A stretch of DNA of 64,000 nucleotides from Amycolatopsis arida (GTDB lineage Bacteria; Actinomycetota; Actinomycetes; Mycobacteriales; Pseudonocardiaceae), in contig NZ_FOWW01000008.1 of assembly GCF_900115565.1 (NCBI RefSeq), positions 124,001 through 188,000 of the forward strand, written 5' to 3'. A model generated the notes under the pieces. That model did no database searches, was not told where the DNA came from, and saw nothing but the letters and a program-made list of their open reading frames with translations. Every line of letters starts with the position of its first letter. The first letter of the stretch is position 1. Positions 44,544 to 53,372 of the stretch are shown here, piece by piece. A program made the position numbers and the translations under genes.

Positions 44544-45317
44544 GTGAGCCTTCGGCCGGTGGATTTGGCCCGTGCGGCGGGGATCTCCACCCAGCAGGTG
44601 CGCAACGACCTCGACGCCGGGGTGCTGCCGTCGGCGGAGCGGACCGCGGCCGGGTACCGGCGGTTCACCGAACGGCACCGGCGCGCGCTGCTGACCTACC
44701 GCGCGCTCGCCCGAAGCTACGGGTGGACCACGGCGCGGGAGATCATGCGGGCGGTGCACGCCGGGGACCGGGCCGAGGCACTGGGGCTGGTCGACGCCGC
44801 GCACGCCGCGCTGCACGAGCAGCGGCGGGCGCTCGCCGCCACCGCCGAGGCCCTCGCGGCCGTGACCGCGCAGGCCGCAACGCCGCCGAACTTGAAGGCA
44901 CGAGCGGACGACCCGGATCCGCCGAGGTCCCCGACAGGCACGGCGGAGGCGCCGGGGACGGGGCTGCGGGTGGGTGAGGCCGCGGCGCTGCTCGGGATGC
45001 GGCCGTCCGCGCTGCGGCTGTGGGAGGCCGCCGGGCTACTGGCCCCGCCGCGGGAGCACGGCACCGGGTACCGCCGCTACCGGCCGGAGGACGTGCGGGA
45101 CGCGCGGGTCGTCCAGCTGCTCCGACAGGCGCGGTACCACCTGGCGCAGATCGAACCCGTGCTGGCCGACCTCCGCCGAGCCGGCAGCACCGACGCGCTG
45201 CGCGCCGCGCTCGACCGGCGGCGGAACGAGATCACCCGACGCAGCGCCGCCATGCTCGCCGCGGCCGGCGAGCTGCACGCCTACCTCACCGGCGACGCCG
45301 CGTCCCCCGAGGGCTGA
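44544..45317 (+). CDS. Tandem MerR-domain transcriptional regulator
   Basis: This 257-aa protein has two separate MerR-like winged-helix domains. Domain 1 (about residues 5-60): VDLARAAGISTQQVRNDLDA and AERTAAGYRRFTERHRRALL. Domain 2 (about 137-200): LRVGEAAALLGMRPSALRLW, EAAGLLAPPREHGTGYRRYR and DVRDARVVQLLRQARYHLAQ. They are joined by an Ala-rich helix and a Pro-rich linker. No Cys-based metal site is seen, so it is a drug-sensing or ligandless type. I prefer GTG 44544 with GGTGGGA upstream; GTG 44535 is possible. It diverges from the ABC exporter and probably controls it. Confidence 0.82.
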   Translation: MSLRPVDLARAAGISTQQVRNDLDAGVLPSAERTAAGYRRFTERHRRALLTYRALARSYGWTTAREIMRAVHAGDRAEALGLVDAAHAALHEQRRALAATAEALAAVTAQAATPPNLKARADDPDPPRSPTGTAEAPGTGLRVGEAAALLGMRPSALRLWEAAGLLAPPREHGTGYRRYRPEDVRDARVVQLLRQARYHLAQIEPVLADLRRAGSTDALRAALDRRRNEITRRSAAMLAAAGELHAYLTGDAASPEG

Positions 45318-45319
45318 CG

Positions 45320-45907
45320 CTATGGCGGCGTGACGCGCCGGGCACGGCAGGTCAGGCACAGCGCGAGCACCCATCCGGCCAGCAACGCGACCAGGAGCGG
45401 GACGGCAGCAGCAGGTCCGACCAGCCCACGACGATGGTGACCGTCGCCGCGACGACGAGCCCGGTCAGCACGAGCGGCACCGCACGCGGACGCAGGCGAC
45501 GGGCGAGCAGCGGGGTGCCGGCGGCGCCGAGCAGCACCAGGCTCACCGCGTCGGCCACGGTGAGCGGCGGTGCCAGCGCCAGCGCGGCCGCGGCGACGAG
45601 GACGGTGCCGGCGAAGGTCGCCAGCAGCAGGTGTCCGGCGACCCGGCCGGCGAGGCCGGGACCGCCCCGGCGCACCAGGACGGCCAACCCGGCGGCGACC
45701 ACGGCGATCGCCGCCACCTCCCCGCCGACCAGCGCCGGCACCGCGTAGCCAATCCCGTCGGGACACGGTGCGGGCTCGGCGCCACCCTCGATCTCGACAC
45801 CGCCGCAGCCCGCGCCGCTCGCGCGCCGCCCAACGCGGCCAGCGCCGCCGCCACGACCAGCACGGCGTACCACCGGGCACCGCGATCCGGTCCCGCACAC
45901 GTCCCAT
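45320..45907 (-). pseudogene. Membrane protein gene with at least two frameshifts
   Basis: Three minus-strand frames each carry part of one apparent membrane protein. The N-terminal helix RWYAVLVVAAALAALGGARA is in one frame near 45800-45880. The body (VEIEGGAEPAPCPDGIGYAV, VAAIAVVAAGLAVLV, ATFAGTVLVAAAALALAPPL, VPLVLTGLVVAATVTIVV) is in a second. The last helix and tail (VPLLVALLAGWVLALCLTCR) are in a third, ending at 45320. No single frame gives the whole protein. This could be gene decay or sequencing errors. The start codon is unclear (ATG 45907 is in yet another reading relation). No family recognised. Confidence 0.5.
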
Positions 45908-45977
45908 GCCAGTCCTTCCGCTCGGTCCCAGCAGGGGGACGGCGGAACGTGCCCAGCGGTTGCTCCCGCGCCCGGGC

Positions 45978-48900
45978 TCAGCTCGCGGCGGTGTTCTCGC
46001 CGGAGCCCTCGTCACCGTCCTCTGTGGTCTCCGGGCGGGCGAAGAGGCGGGTCGCGGACAGCCGGGCCACCCCGTCAGGATCGCCGAGGTCGCCGACGGC
46101 GTTGCGGATCGTGGCGTCGACGGACAGGTACTTGCGGCCGGCGCGCAGGTCGGCGTCGTTGCGGAGGCGGATGATCAGCGGGAACTCCGACAGTGCCCCG
46201 GCGTCGAACAGGCCCGTCGTGTAGATCAGCTGTACGCCCAGCGCGCGAGCCACCGCGCGCTGCAGCTCCAGCAGATACCCCGCCGACGCCCGGCCGATCG
46301 GGTTGTCCAAGAACAGCACCCCGGAGTGCCGGTCCCGCAGCCGCCCCCGGTTGTTCGCCCGCAGCGCCGCCATCGTGCAGTACAGGATGATCGCCGCGGT
46401 GAGCTGCTGCCCGCCGGAGAACACGTCCCGGATCTCCGACACCCGCTGCCGCTCGGTGCGCAGCACCGAGTCCGGCTTCAGCATGTCCACCCGGAACCCC
46501 TTCGGCACCGCGACCTGCACTCCGCGCAGCAGCAACGACATGCCGTCCCGCTTCACCTCGCGGCCGTCGGCGGTCCGGCCCACCGCCGCCTCGTCCACCA
46601 CCTCGCCGAGCCGCTCGACCAGCACCGACTCCTCGGGCTCGGCGAACCGGATCCGCAGGAACTCCTGCCCCGACCAGTCCCCCAACCCCTCCGGCAGCCG
46701 GGACACCCGCTGCGCCGACTTCACCGTGCGCAGCGCCCCCTCCACCATGCCGTGCAACCGGGTGACGATCCCCGACCGGTGCCGGTCGATCTGCTCCAGG
46801 TCGTCGGTGAGCGTCCGCAGCCGCGGCCGCAGCGCGTCGGCCCACTCCGCCGCGTGCGTGGGCAGCGCGTCCCGGCGCACACCGACGATCTGCTGCCGCA
46901 CCGGCGTGCTCAACCGCTCGAACCGGGAATCCGTGGCGTACTGGGCCAGCGCGTCCGCGGCGGCCCGCACCCGCTGCTCGGCCGCGCCGACCGCCGCGTC
47001 CGCCGTGTCCAGCGCCGACCGCAGCGTCTCGTACCGGGCGCGCGCGGCGTCCAGGTCGCCGTCGAACACCCGCTCGTGCTCGCGCGGCACGAACGGCGCC
47101 AGCGTCCCGGCCAGCAACCCGAACCCCTCGGCCGCGGCGCCGGCCGCGTCCAGCGTGTGCCGCGCCTCGGCCCGCCGCCGCTGCAGCTCCTCCCACTGCC
47201 GCGCCGCCACCGACGTCTCCTCAGCCGCCGCCTCGATCAGCTCCTCGGCGTGCGCCAGATCGCGCGGCCGATCGACCCGGTCCAGCGGGCCCGCCGGCCG
47301 GGGCAGCTGCTCCAGCTCCGCCTTCCGAGTGGCCACCGCGCCGATCGCCTCGGCCTGCTCCCGCTCCAGCGCGGCCACCAGCCGCCCCGCCCTGGCGAGG
47401 GCGTCGGCGCGGGCGGAGGCATCCGAGCCGTCCGGGGTGTCCAGCAGCTCCGTGGCCCGCCGCCGCACCTCCTCGTCCAGCTGCTGCACCTCGGCCAGCG
47501 CGGCCGACTCGGCCCGCTCCGCCTGCGCCAGCTCGGCCCGCAGGTCCCCGCCGACCGCGACCTTGGCGTAGGCCTCGGCGGCGGAGGTGTAAGCGGCCCG
47601 CAACGCGTCGATCGGCTCGGCCGGCACCGGATCGGCAGGCGACACCTCGCTCGCGCCGGGCACGTCGGCGAGGTCGGACCGCGCCGAGGCCGCGGTGCGC
47701 CGGTGCCCGTCGGCGGTGCGCTGCTCCTCGGCCGCCTGCCCGCGCAGCCGGGCCGCCCGCGCCCCGGCCTCCTCGGCGCGCTCCTCGGCCCGCGCCGCGG
47801 CCTCCTCCGAACGCTCCACAGTGTCCGTCCACTGCGGAACCTTGCTGGCGGAGGCGGCGAGCGCGTCGAGCCCGCGGGCCGTCTCCCCGCCGGCGCGCGC
47901 CGCCGAGCGCAGCTCCCGGAGCCGGTCCCGCAGCGCCGCGCGGGCCTCGGCCGCCCGCTCGGCCTCCCGCCGCGCGGCCTCGTAAGCCTCGTCGGCCCGC
48001 TCCCGCTCGGACCGCGCCGCCTGCGCCCGCTCCGCCAGCACGGCGACGCTGCCCGGCGGGTGGTCGGCCCGCCACGCCTCGATCTTCCAGGACAGCGCCC
48101 CGTCCGCGGCGATCGCCTCGGCGAGCCGGCTCAACCGGCGCTGCCGCTCCTCCTGCCGCCAGCCGATCTCCCCGCGCTCGGCGTCGGCCGCCTCCTCGTC
48201 GTACATCGCCGGGTTGGGCGGAACGAGGAACGCCACCCCCGCCGCGCCCGGCAGGTCGTCAAGCCGGTCGACCACGTCCGTGTCGCCCACCGGCACGATC
48301 GCCCGCGGCAGCAGGCGGCGCTCGGCGAGCACCTCGCGGGCCCGGCCCGCGTGCGCCGGGTCGTTGAGCAGCACCCCGGACACCAGGTGCGGCACCCGGT
48401 CCAGCAGGCGTTCCCGGCGTGCCGCGGGCAGCGTGGACAGGAACCGCCACCCCGACCACGCGGTGATCCCGGCCTCCTCCAGGGCGTCCAGCGCCTCCTG
48501 CACCTCCTCCGGCGGCGGCAGCAGCCCACCGGAACCCAGCGCGGTGAGTGCCCGCTCGTCGACGGCGGCGGCCATCCGCAACGCGGTCTGCTCGCGCTCG
48601 GCCACCGCCCTGGCCTCGCGCAGCCGGTCCAGCAGCACGGGCGCGTCGGTCTCCGGCGCGACGTCGGCTCCGCCCATCAGCTCCTGCAGCCGCGGCTCGG
48701 CGGCGAGCGCGTCGGTGCGGCGGCGCGCAGTGGCCAGCTCCTCCTCGGCCCGCTCCTGCCGATCCCGAGCCGCCGCGGCGGCCGACTCGGCCTGCCCCAG
48801 CTCGGCCCGCGCGGCGGAGGCCTCCTCGCCGAGTCGCTCCAGGTCGGCCTCGCGGCGGTCGAGCTCGGCGGCCGCGGACTCCGCCTCCGCCCGAGCCCGG

Positions 48901-50468
48901 TGCGCCGCCTCGGCGACGTCCGCGACGTCACCACCCTCGGCGAGCAGCCCCGCGCGCACCGCGGTGGCCACCTCGGCGCGGACCTCGCCGATCCGCTCGC
49001 GCAGCCCGTGCGCCTCGGCCCGCCGATTCGCCGCCTCCGAGGTCGCCTCGTCCCGCTCCCGCTGCGCCAGCAGCGCCCGCTCCCCCAGCTCGGCCACCCG
49101 CCGCTCGGCCGCGTCCGCCCGCTCCCGTGCCTGCTCCGCCAGCGCCAGCAGGCCGCGGGCGAGCGCCGCCGCGGCGGCGTTGCGGGCGGCCAGCGCCGGC
49201 TTCGCCTTCTGCTCCCGGCCGCCGACCAGCTCGCGCAGGTCCTCGGCGTGCCGGCGGGCGTTGAGCTGGGCCAGCACGGTGCCGGTCTCCCGCCACGCCC
49301 GCGCCTCGCGGCGGGCCGCGGCCAGCTCGGCGTCGACCCGCTCCCGGTTCGCGGTCGCCTCCTCCAGCCGCATCCCGGCGGCGAGCCGGCGCAGCTCGGC
49401 CAGCACGGCCGCGCGCCGCCGGTGATCGCCCTCGGCGAGCTTCTCCGCCTCCTCGACCTCGCCGAGGTGGGCTGCCAGCCCGTCCAGCCGCTCGTGCTCC
49501 AGCGCGTCACGAGCCGCCACCTCGCCGGCGAAGACCTCCAGGTCGCCGCGGGCGGTGGCGGCCAGCTTGCGGGACGCCGCGGCCAGCGACTCCTCCTGGG
49601 CCAGCGGCCGCAGCAGGTCCAGCGCGCCGGCGACGAAGTCCCGCTCGCACACCAGGTCGCCGCGCCGGGCCAGGTTGTCGGCGTAGGTGGCGACGACCTC
49701 GGCGAGCTCCTTCGGCTCGTCCTCGGACAGCACCGCGCGGAGCAGGAACTCGACGAACGCGCCGTCGGTGGTGAACGAGAACGCGTCGGCCGCCTCGCCC
49801 TCGCCGGCGTTCATCGCCCGCTGGTAGCGGAACAGCTCGGTGTCCAGGCCGAGCAGGTCCAGCCGCTCGGTCCACTCGTGGTGCCGGCGGGTGCGGAACA
49901 GCTCCAGCTCCGGCTCCGCGGCGTGCGCGGCGTCTAGCCGCTCGTGGAATGCCGACATGGTCAGCAGCCGGCCGTCCTCGGTCAGCGGCAACGACTCCAG
50001 GTGCAGCGCGGCGCTGGGCCGGAAACAGTACCAGGAGTCGACGAGGTTCTGCGGGTCGGGGGAGACGACGTGGCCGCGCCACTCGGACACCTTGCCGGTG
50101 ACCACCCGCTCCCCCGTGCGGGTGTGCTGCCACTCGAGCACCACGTGCGCGATGTCCTTGGCACCGACGAACTTCTCCAGCACCCGGGTGTTGGTGGTGC
50201 CGACCACCTGCCGGCGACCGGGCAACATCACCGAGAAGATCAGCTTGATCAGCACCGACTTGCCGCCGCCGTTCTCCAGGAACAGCACGCTGGCCGGCGA
50301 CGGCCGGCGGGGCAGGCCCTGCGCGGCGTGCACCCCCGCGGCGAACAGCGCGTCCTGCCGCGGCGCGGCGACCACCTCGCCCACGCCGCTGAAGTCCAGT
50401 AGCACGTCCTGGTACCGCGCGCCGGCCGGGCCGACGCTGTGCAGGCGCACCCGCGAAAGCTCGTACAT
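45978..50468 (-). CDS. SMC/MukB-like coiled-coil ATPase (JetC/MksB-type)
   Basis: This giant coiled-coil ATPase has 1,496 aa. The N-terminal ATPase half has Walker A-like FLENGGGKSVLIK (Lys70), then an arm-proximal domain. Most of residues 280-1200 is Ala/Arg/Glu-rich coiled coil, broken by a globular hinge near 600-750 (LLDRVPHLVSGVLLNDPAHA, GVAFLVPPNPAMYDE). The C-terminal half has the signature RDVFSGGQQLTAAIILYCT (from about 1348) and Walker B VLFLDNPIG (Asp1388). The residue after that Asp is Asn instead of the usual catalytic Glu. ATG 50468 is preceded by GGGGAGAGGGGCGAGG. It is third in an operon with kleisin-like and MksE-like genes, the MukBEF/Wadjet JetABC arrangement. Probable roles are DNA loop extrusion in chromosome organisation or plasmid defence; a nuclease partner is missing nearby. 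Confidence 0.8.
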   Translation of the reverse strand: MYELSRVRLHSVGPAGARYQDVLLDFSGVGEVVAAPRQDALFAAGVHAAQGLPRRPSPASVLFLENGGGKSVLIKLIFSVMLPGRRQVVGTTNTRVLEKFVGAKDIAHVVLEWQHTRTGERVVTGKVSEWRGHVVSPDPQNLVDSWYCFRPSAALHLESLPLTEDGRLLTMSAFHERLDAAHAAEPELELFRTRRHHEWTERLDLLGLDTELFRYQRAMNAGEGEAADAFSFTTDGAFVEFLLRAVLSEDEPKELAEVVATYADNLARRGDLVCERDFVAGALDLLRPLAQEESLAAASRKLAATARGDLEVFAGEVAARDALEHERLDGLAAHLGEVEEAEKLAEGDHRRRAAVLAELRRLAAGMRLEEATANRERVDAELAAARREARAWRETGTVLAQLNARRHAEDLRELVGGREQKAKPALAARNAAAAALARGLLALAEQARERADAAERRVAELGERALLAQRERDEATSEAANRRAEAHGLRERIGEVRAEVATAVRAGLLAEGGDVADVAEAAHRARAEAESAAAELDRREADLERLGEEASAARAELGQAESAAAAARDRQERAEEELATARRRTDALAAEPRLQELMGGADVAPETDAPVLLDRLREARAVAEREQTALRMAAAVDERALTALGSGGLLPPPEEVQEALDALEEAGITAWSGWRFLSTLPAARRERLLDRVPHLVSGVLLNDPAHAGRAREVLAERRLLPRAIVPVGDTDVVDRLDDLPGAAGVAFLVPPNPAMYDEEAADAERGEIGWRQEERQRRLSRLAEAIAADGALSWKIEAWRADHPPGSVAVLAERAQAARSERERADEAYEAARREAERAAEARAALRDRLRELRSAARAGGETARGLDALAASASKVPQWTDTVERSEEAAARAEERAEEAGARAARLRGQAAEEQRTADGHRRTAASARSDLADVPGASEVSPADPVPAEPIDALRAAYTSAAEAYAKVAVGGDLRAELAQAERAESAALAEVQQLDEEVRRRATELLDTPDGSDASARADALARAGRLVAALEREQAEAIGAVATRKAELEQLPRPAGPLDRVDRPRDLAHAEELIEAAAEETSVAARQWEELQRRRAEARHTLDAAGAAAEGFGLLAGTLAPFVPREHERVFDGDLDAARARYETLRSALDTADAAVGAAEQRVRAAADALAQYATDSRFERLSTPVRQQIVGVRRDALPTHAAEWADALRPRLRTLTDDLEQIDRHRSGIVTRLHGMVEGALRTVKSAQRVSRLPEGLGDWSGQEFLRIRFAEPEESVLVERLGEVVDEAAVGRTADGREVKRDGMSLLLRGVQVAVPKGFRVDMLKPDSVLRTERQRVSEIRDVFSGGQQLTAAIILYCTMAALRANNRGRLRDRHSGVLFLDNPIGRASAGYLLELQRAVARALGVQLIYTTGLFDAGALSEFPLIIRLRNDADLRAGRKYLSVDATIRNAVGDLGDPDGVARLSATRLFARPETTEDGDEGSGENTAAS

Positions 50469-50487
50469 CCTCGCCCCTCTCCCCCCG

Positions 50488-51276
50488 TTACAGCGTCTCC
50501 GGCCGGGCGTCGCGCAGGCTCCCGGTGCCGTCGGCCACCGACACCACGCCGAGCGCGAGCAGGTCGTCGAACGCCGCGTCGGCGGCCAACTCCCGCACCT
50601 GCACCTGGTAGCGCGGCGTGGTCCGGTAGACGCCACCCTGCTCGTCGCTGACCGCCACCAGGAAGCCCTGGTCGGTGAGGAACCGCAGGGCGCGGGCGAC
50701 CATGCCGCGGGTGGTGTCGGCGGCCAGCCGCCCGTCCTTGGTGGCCGCGGCCGCCGGGCGGCGGGCATACACCCGCCACGCCTGCTCCAGCTCCGGCGAG
50801 GAGGCCAGCGGGTCGTTGTTCGCCTCGGCCGCGGCCGCGCGCTCGTCCAGCACCCGGCACGCCTCCCGGACCATGCCGTCCACCTGCTCCACGCTGACCC
50901 TGCCGACGTAGGTGTCGTTGGCCAGGTCGTCCGGCCGCGGGTACGCCAGCGCGGCCGTGGCCAGATGGATCACGCCGTGCAGCACCTTCTCCGTCTCCCG
51001 GCGCTCGCGGATCTTGGCCTGCCGGGCGTAGCCGTCCATCCGGATCTCGAACACCGACTCGTCGGTCGCGGCGAGCACCGCGCCGGCGGCGGGCCCAACG
51101 TCGAGCACCATGAGGCCCAACCCGGCGGCGACCGCGTGGGTGAGCTGCTTGAACGCGCTGTCCTCCTGGTAGCGGCGGACCAGCTCGGCGTACACCACGT
51201 CGCGCGACGGCAGCAGCTTCGGCCGCATCCCGAACGACACCAGCCGCGCCGCCGACTCCACGTCCAGGGTGTTCAT
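50488..51276 (-). CDS. MksE/JetB-like condensin accessory protein
   Basis: This 262-aa protein lies between the kleisin-like and SMC-like genes, 4-base overlap with the former and 19 bases before the latter. It is soluble. LSxDxxxLPSRDVVYAELVRR at the start and a C-terminal winged-helix-like region (GMVARALRFLTDQGFLVAVS, VYRTTPRYQVQVRELA) fit the tandem winged-helix MksE/JetB role of bridging kleisin and SMC heads. Sequence identity alone would not name it; the operon position does. Confidence 0.65.
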   Translation of the reverse strand: MNTLDVESAARLVSFGMRPKLLPSRDVVYAELVRRYQEDSAFKQLTHAVAAGLGLMVLDVGPAAGAVLAATDESVFEIRMDGYARQAKIRERRETEKVLHGVIHLATAALAYPRPDDLANDTYVGRVSVEQVDGMVREACRVLDERAAAAEANNDPLASSPELEQAWRVYARRPAAAATKDGRLAADTTRGMVARALRFLTDQGFLVAVSDEQGGVYRTTPRYQVQVRELAADAAFDDLLALGVVSVADGTGSLRDARPETL

Positions 51277-52769
51277 GCGGCCCCTTCCCTGTCGTCCGCC
51301 GAGTCGTCCCTGGTGATCCGCGCCGAGGTCAGCAGCAGGTCGGCGCCGCCGAACTCCGGGTCGGTCAGCCGTGTGCCGTCGTCGACGGCCAGCAGCACCT
51401 GTCGGTCACCCTGGCGCACCGCCGCACCGACCTCGGCACCGTAGGCGTGCAGCGCCCGCAGCGCGACCAGGCGGGGCAGCCCCGGATCGAGCGCGCGGGC
51501 CTCGGCGAGCAGGCCGGACAGCCGGCGCGGCACCTCGGGCAGGTCGAGCAGCTCGTCGGCGCGGCGCCACTGCTCGTCGGTGTAGCGGTCGGTGTCCTCG
51601 GCCGGCACCAGCTCCGGCTCGGGGACCTCGCCGACCAGGTGCTCCCGCTCCGGCGCCGGCCGGAGCAGCACCGACACCAGCGCCGGCAGCAGCGGCACCG
51701 GCGACACCGACAACCCGGCGGCGGCCCGGAAGTACGACTCCACCGGGCGGACCGCGTCGGCCACCGGCAACCCCAGCGTCGGGTTGAGCAGCTGGCCGAA
51801 CAGGTCGATCGCGGCACGCTGCGGCGGGCCGGAGAACTGCTGCCGGTCCTGCTCGGCGCGGAACACCGCGCCGGCGCGCTGCAACCGGGCCTGCAGCTGG
51901 GTGTGCCGGCGCACGCAGTCGGCGACGATGTCGACCAGCTCGGCGGCGCGGCGCTTGCGGTCGGGGTCCTCGGCCTCGTCGCGGGCGGCGGTGATGTTGC
52001 GCAGGATGGCCGTCTCCGCGCGGAACCGGGACTCGATGTGCGCCAGCGCGGCGTCGATCAGCTCCGGCACCTCCCGCTCCCAGTCCACGGTGCGCACGTC
52101 CCGGCGGGTGGCGTCGAGCTTGGCGCGCAACGTCTCGCCGTACTGCACGGTGCGGTAGCGGGCCTGCTCGGCGGCGAGCTTGGCGTCGGCCAGCCGGCCC
52201 CTGTTGATCAGGTTCTCCAGCTTCACCTCGGCGGCGACCTGCGCCGACTCCACGTCGGTGTCCAGCGCGCCGACCAGGACGTTGATCGCCTCGTCGGTGG
52301 CCCGCAGGTACACCCCGCCGTCCGGGGCGGCCAGCTCGACCAGCAGCTTGAAGTCGAACGCGCGGCGGCGGTAGGCGCCGGAGTCGTCGACGCTGCCGTA
52401 CACCCGGCGGAAGCCGCGGTCGGTGGTGCCGACGTTGATCAGGTTGTCCAGCACCCAGCGGGCGACGCGGGTGTGCTCGGCGGCGCCGCGGTGCGGAGCC
52501 TGCGCGGCGACGAACGGCAGCAGCCGGTTGATCACCTGCTGGTGGTCGGCGCCGGTGTCGAAGTCCATCGCGATGGTGACCTGGTCGATCGTGTGCAGGG
52601 CGATCTCGGCCATCTGGTAGACGGTGGCGTCGGCCCAGTCCAGCTTGCCCTTGCGGGCGTCGAGCTCGTGCAGCGGCGCGGTGCAGGCGAGCGCCTTCAG
52701 CCGGCGGGTGAGGCCGTCATCGATCGGGACCCGGTCCACGGGGACGGGCGTCTGGTCGTCGTCGTGCAC
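51273..52769 (-). CDS. Kleisin-like (MukF/MksF/JetA-type) condensin subunit
   Basis: This 498-aa protein is first in the three-gene cassette. It is mostly helical: DWADATVYQMAEIALHTIDQ, VARWVLDNLINVG, the RRRAFDFKLLVELAAPDGGV segment, KLENLINRGRLADAKLAAEQ followed by long helices with a heptad look, and a C-terminal acidic domain ending in a short beta region. This order matches MukF/JetA kleisins (N-terminal winged helices, middle helical bundle). GTG 52769 is 8 bases from a TACCGT hexamer (52778-52783), so the operon mRNA is probably leaderless. It diverges from the PPOX gene across about 50 bases. Confidence 0.65.
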   Translation of the reverse strand: MHDDDQTPVPVDRVPIDDGLTRRLKALACTAPLHELDARKGKLDWADATVYQMAEIALHTIDQVTIAMDFDTGADHQQVINRLLPFVAAQAPHRGAAEHTRVARWVLDNLINVGTTDRGFRRVYGSVDDSGAYRRRAFDFKLLVELAAPDGGVYLRATDEAINVLVGALDTDVESAQVAAEVKLENLINRGRLADAKLAAEQARYRTVQYGETLRAKLDATRRDVRTVDWEREVPELIDAALAHIESRFRAETAILRNITAARDEAEDPDRKRRAAELVDIVADCVRRHTQLQARLQRAGAVFRAEQDRQQFSGPPQRAAIDLFGQLLNPTLGLPVADAVRPVESYFRAAAGLSVSPVPLLPALVSVLLRPAPEREHLVGEVPEPELVPAEDTDRYTDEQWRRADELLDLPEVPRRLSGLLAEARALDPGLPRLVALRALHAYGAEVGAAVRQGDRQVLLAVDDGTRLTDPEFGGADLLLTSARITRDDSADDREGAA

Positions 52770-52777
52770 AGCGAGCA

Positions 52778-52815
52778 ACGGTAGCCGTTGCGGCCGCGGG
52801 GCGCCCGGGTACGGT
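52778..52815. promoter_or_regulatory. Back-to-back leaderless promoters of the SMC operon and the PPOX gene
   Basis: TACCGT (52778-52783, minus strand) precedes GTG 52769, and TACGGT (52810-52815, plus strand) precedes GTG 52823, each 7-8 bases from its start codon. There are no Shine-Dalgarno sequences for either gene. The two promoters share about 30 bases, so they may influence each other. Confidence 0.45.
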
Positions 52816-52822
52816 CGGCCCT

Positions 52823-53248
52823 GTGCGATCGATGACCGGGGAGGAGTGGCGCGAGTTCGTCTCGGCGGGGACGCGGACCGGGAAGCTCGGGGTGACCCGC
52901 GTCGACGGGACACCGCACGTGACGCCGGTGTGGTTCCTGCTCGATGGTGACGATTTGGTGTTCAACACCGGCCGGGACTCGGTCAAGGGGAGGGCGCTGC
53001 GCCGCGCCCCCCGGCTGTCGCTGTGCGTGGACGACCCGCGGCCGCCGTACTCCTTCGTGCAGCTCACCGCGGAGGCGCGGCTGTCCGAGGACCTCGACGA
53101 GATGCTCCGCTGGGCCACCGCGATCGCCGGGCGCTACATGGGCGCCGAGCGCGCCGAGGAGTACGGCCGGCGCAACGCCGTGCCCGGCGAATACCTGGTG
53201 CGGGCACGGATCACCAAGGTCCTCGCCTACGCCGCCATCGTCGACTGA
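52823..53248 (+). CDS. PPOX-class F420-dependent oxidoreductase
   Basis: This 141-aa split-barrel protein is of the pyridoxamine-5-phosphate-oxidase superfamily (Rv1155-like). TRTGKLGVTRVDGTPHVTPV, WFLLDGDDLVFNTGRDSVKG and the PRLSLCVDDPRPPYSFVQL block mark the F420-binding subgroup. The substrate is unknown. GTG 52823 is used because of the leaderless promoter hexamer; ATG 52832 would give MTGEEW. Confidence 0.87.
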   Translation: MRSMTGEEWREFVSAGTRTGKLGVTRVDGTPHVTPVWFLLDGDDLVFNTGRDSVKGRALRRAPRLSLCVDDPRPPYSFVQLTAEARLSEDLDEMLRWATAIAGRYMGAERAEEYGRRNAVPGEYLVRARITKVLAYAAIVD

Positions 53249-53372
53249 GCTTTCCGCGACCCGGTGCGGTCCACCGGCGGGCGCGCGTCGTTCGACGCTG
53301 CTCGAAAGACCTGGTGACCCGGCGGGGAAGCGACGAGCATCGGCACTCCGACGGCACGATCGCGGAGGAGAG

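Noticed and set aside
45570..49937. Long plus-strand open frame opposite the SMC-like gene
   Set aside because: The Arg/Gln/Pro-rich low-complexity translation and a clear coiled-coil ATPase on the other strand show it is an antisense artefact.
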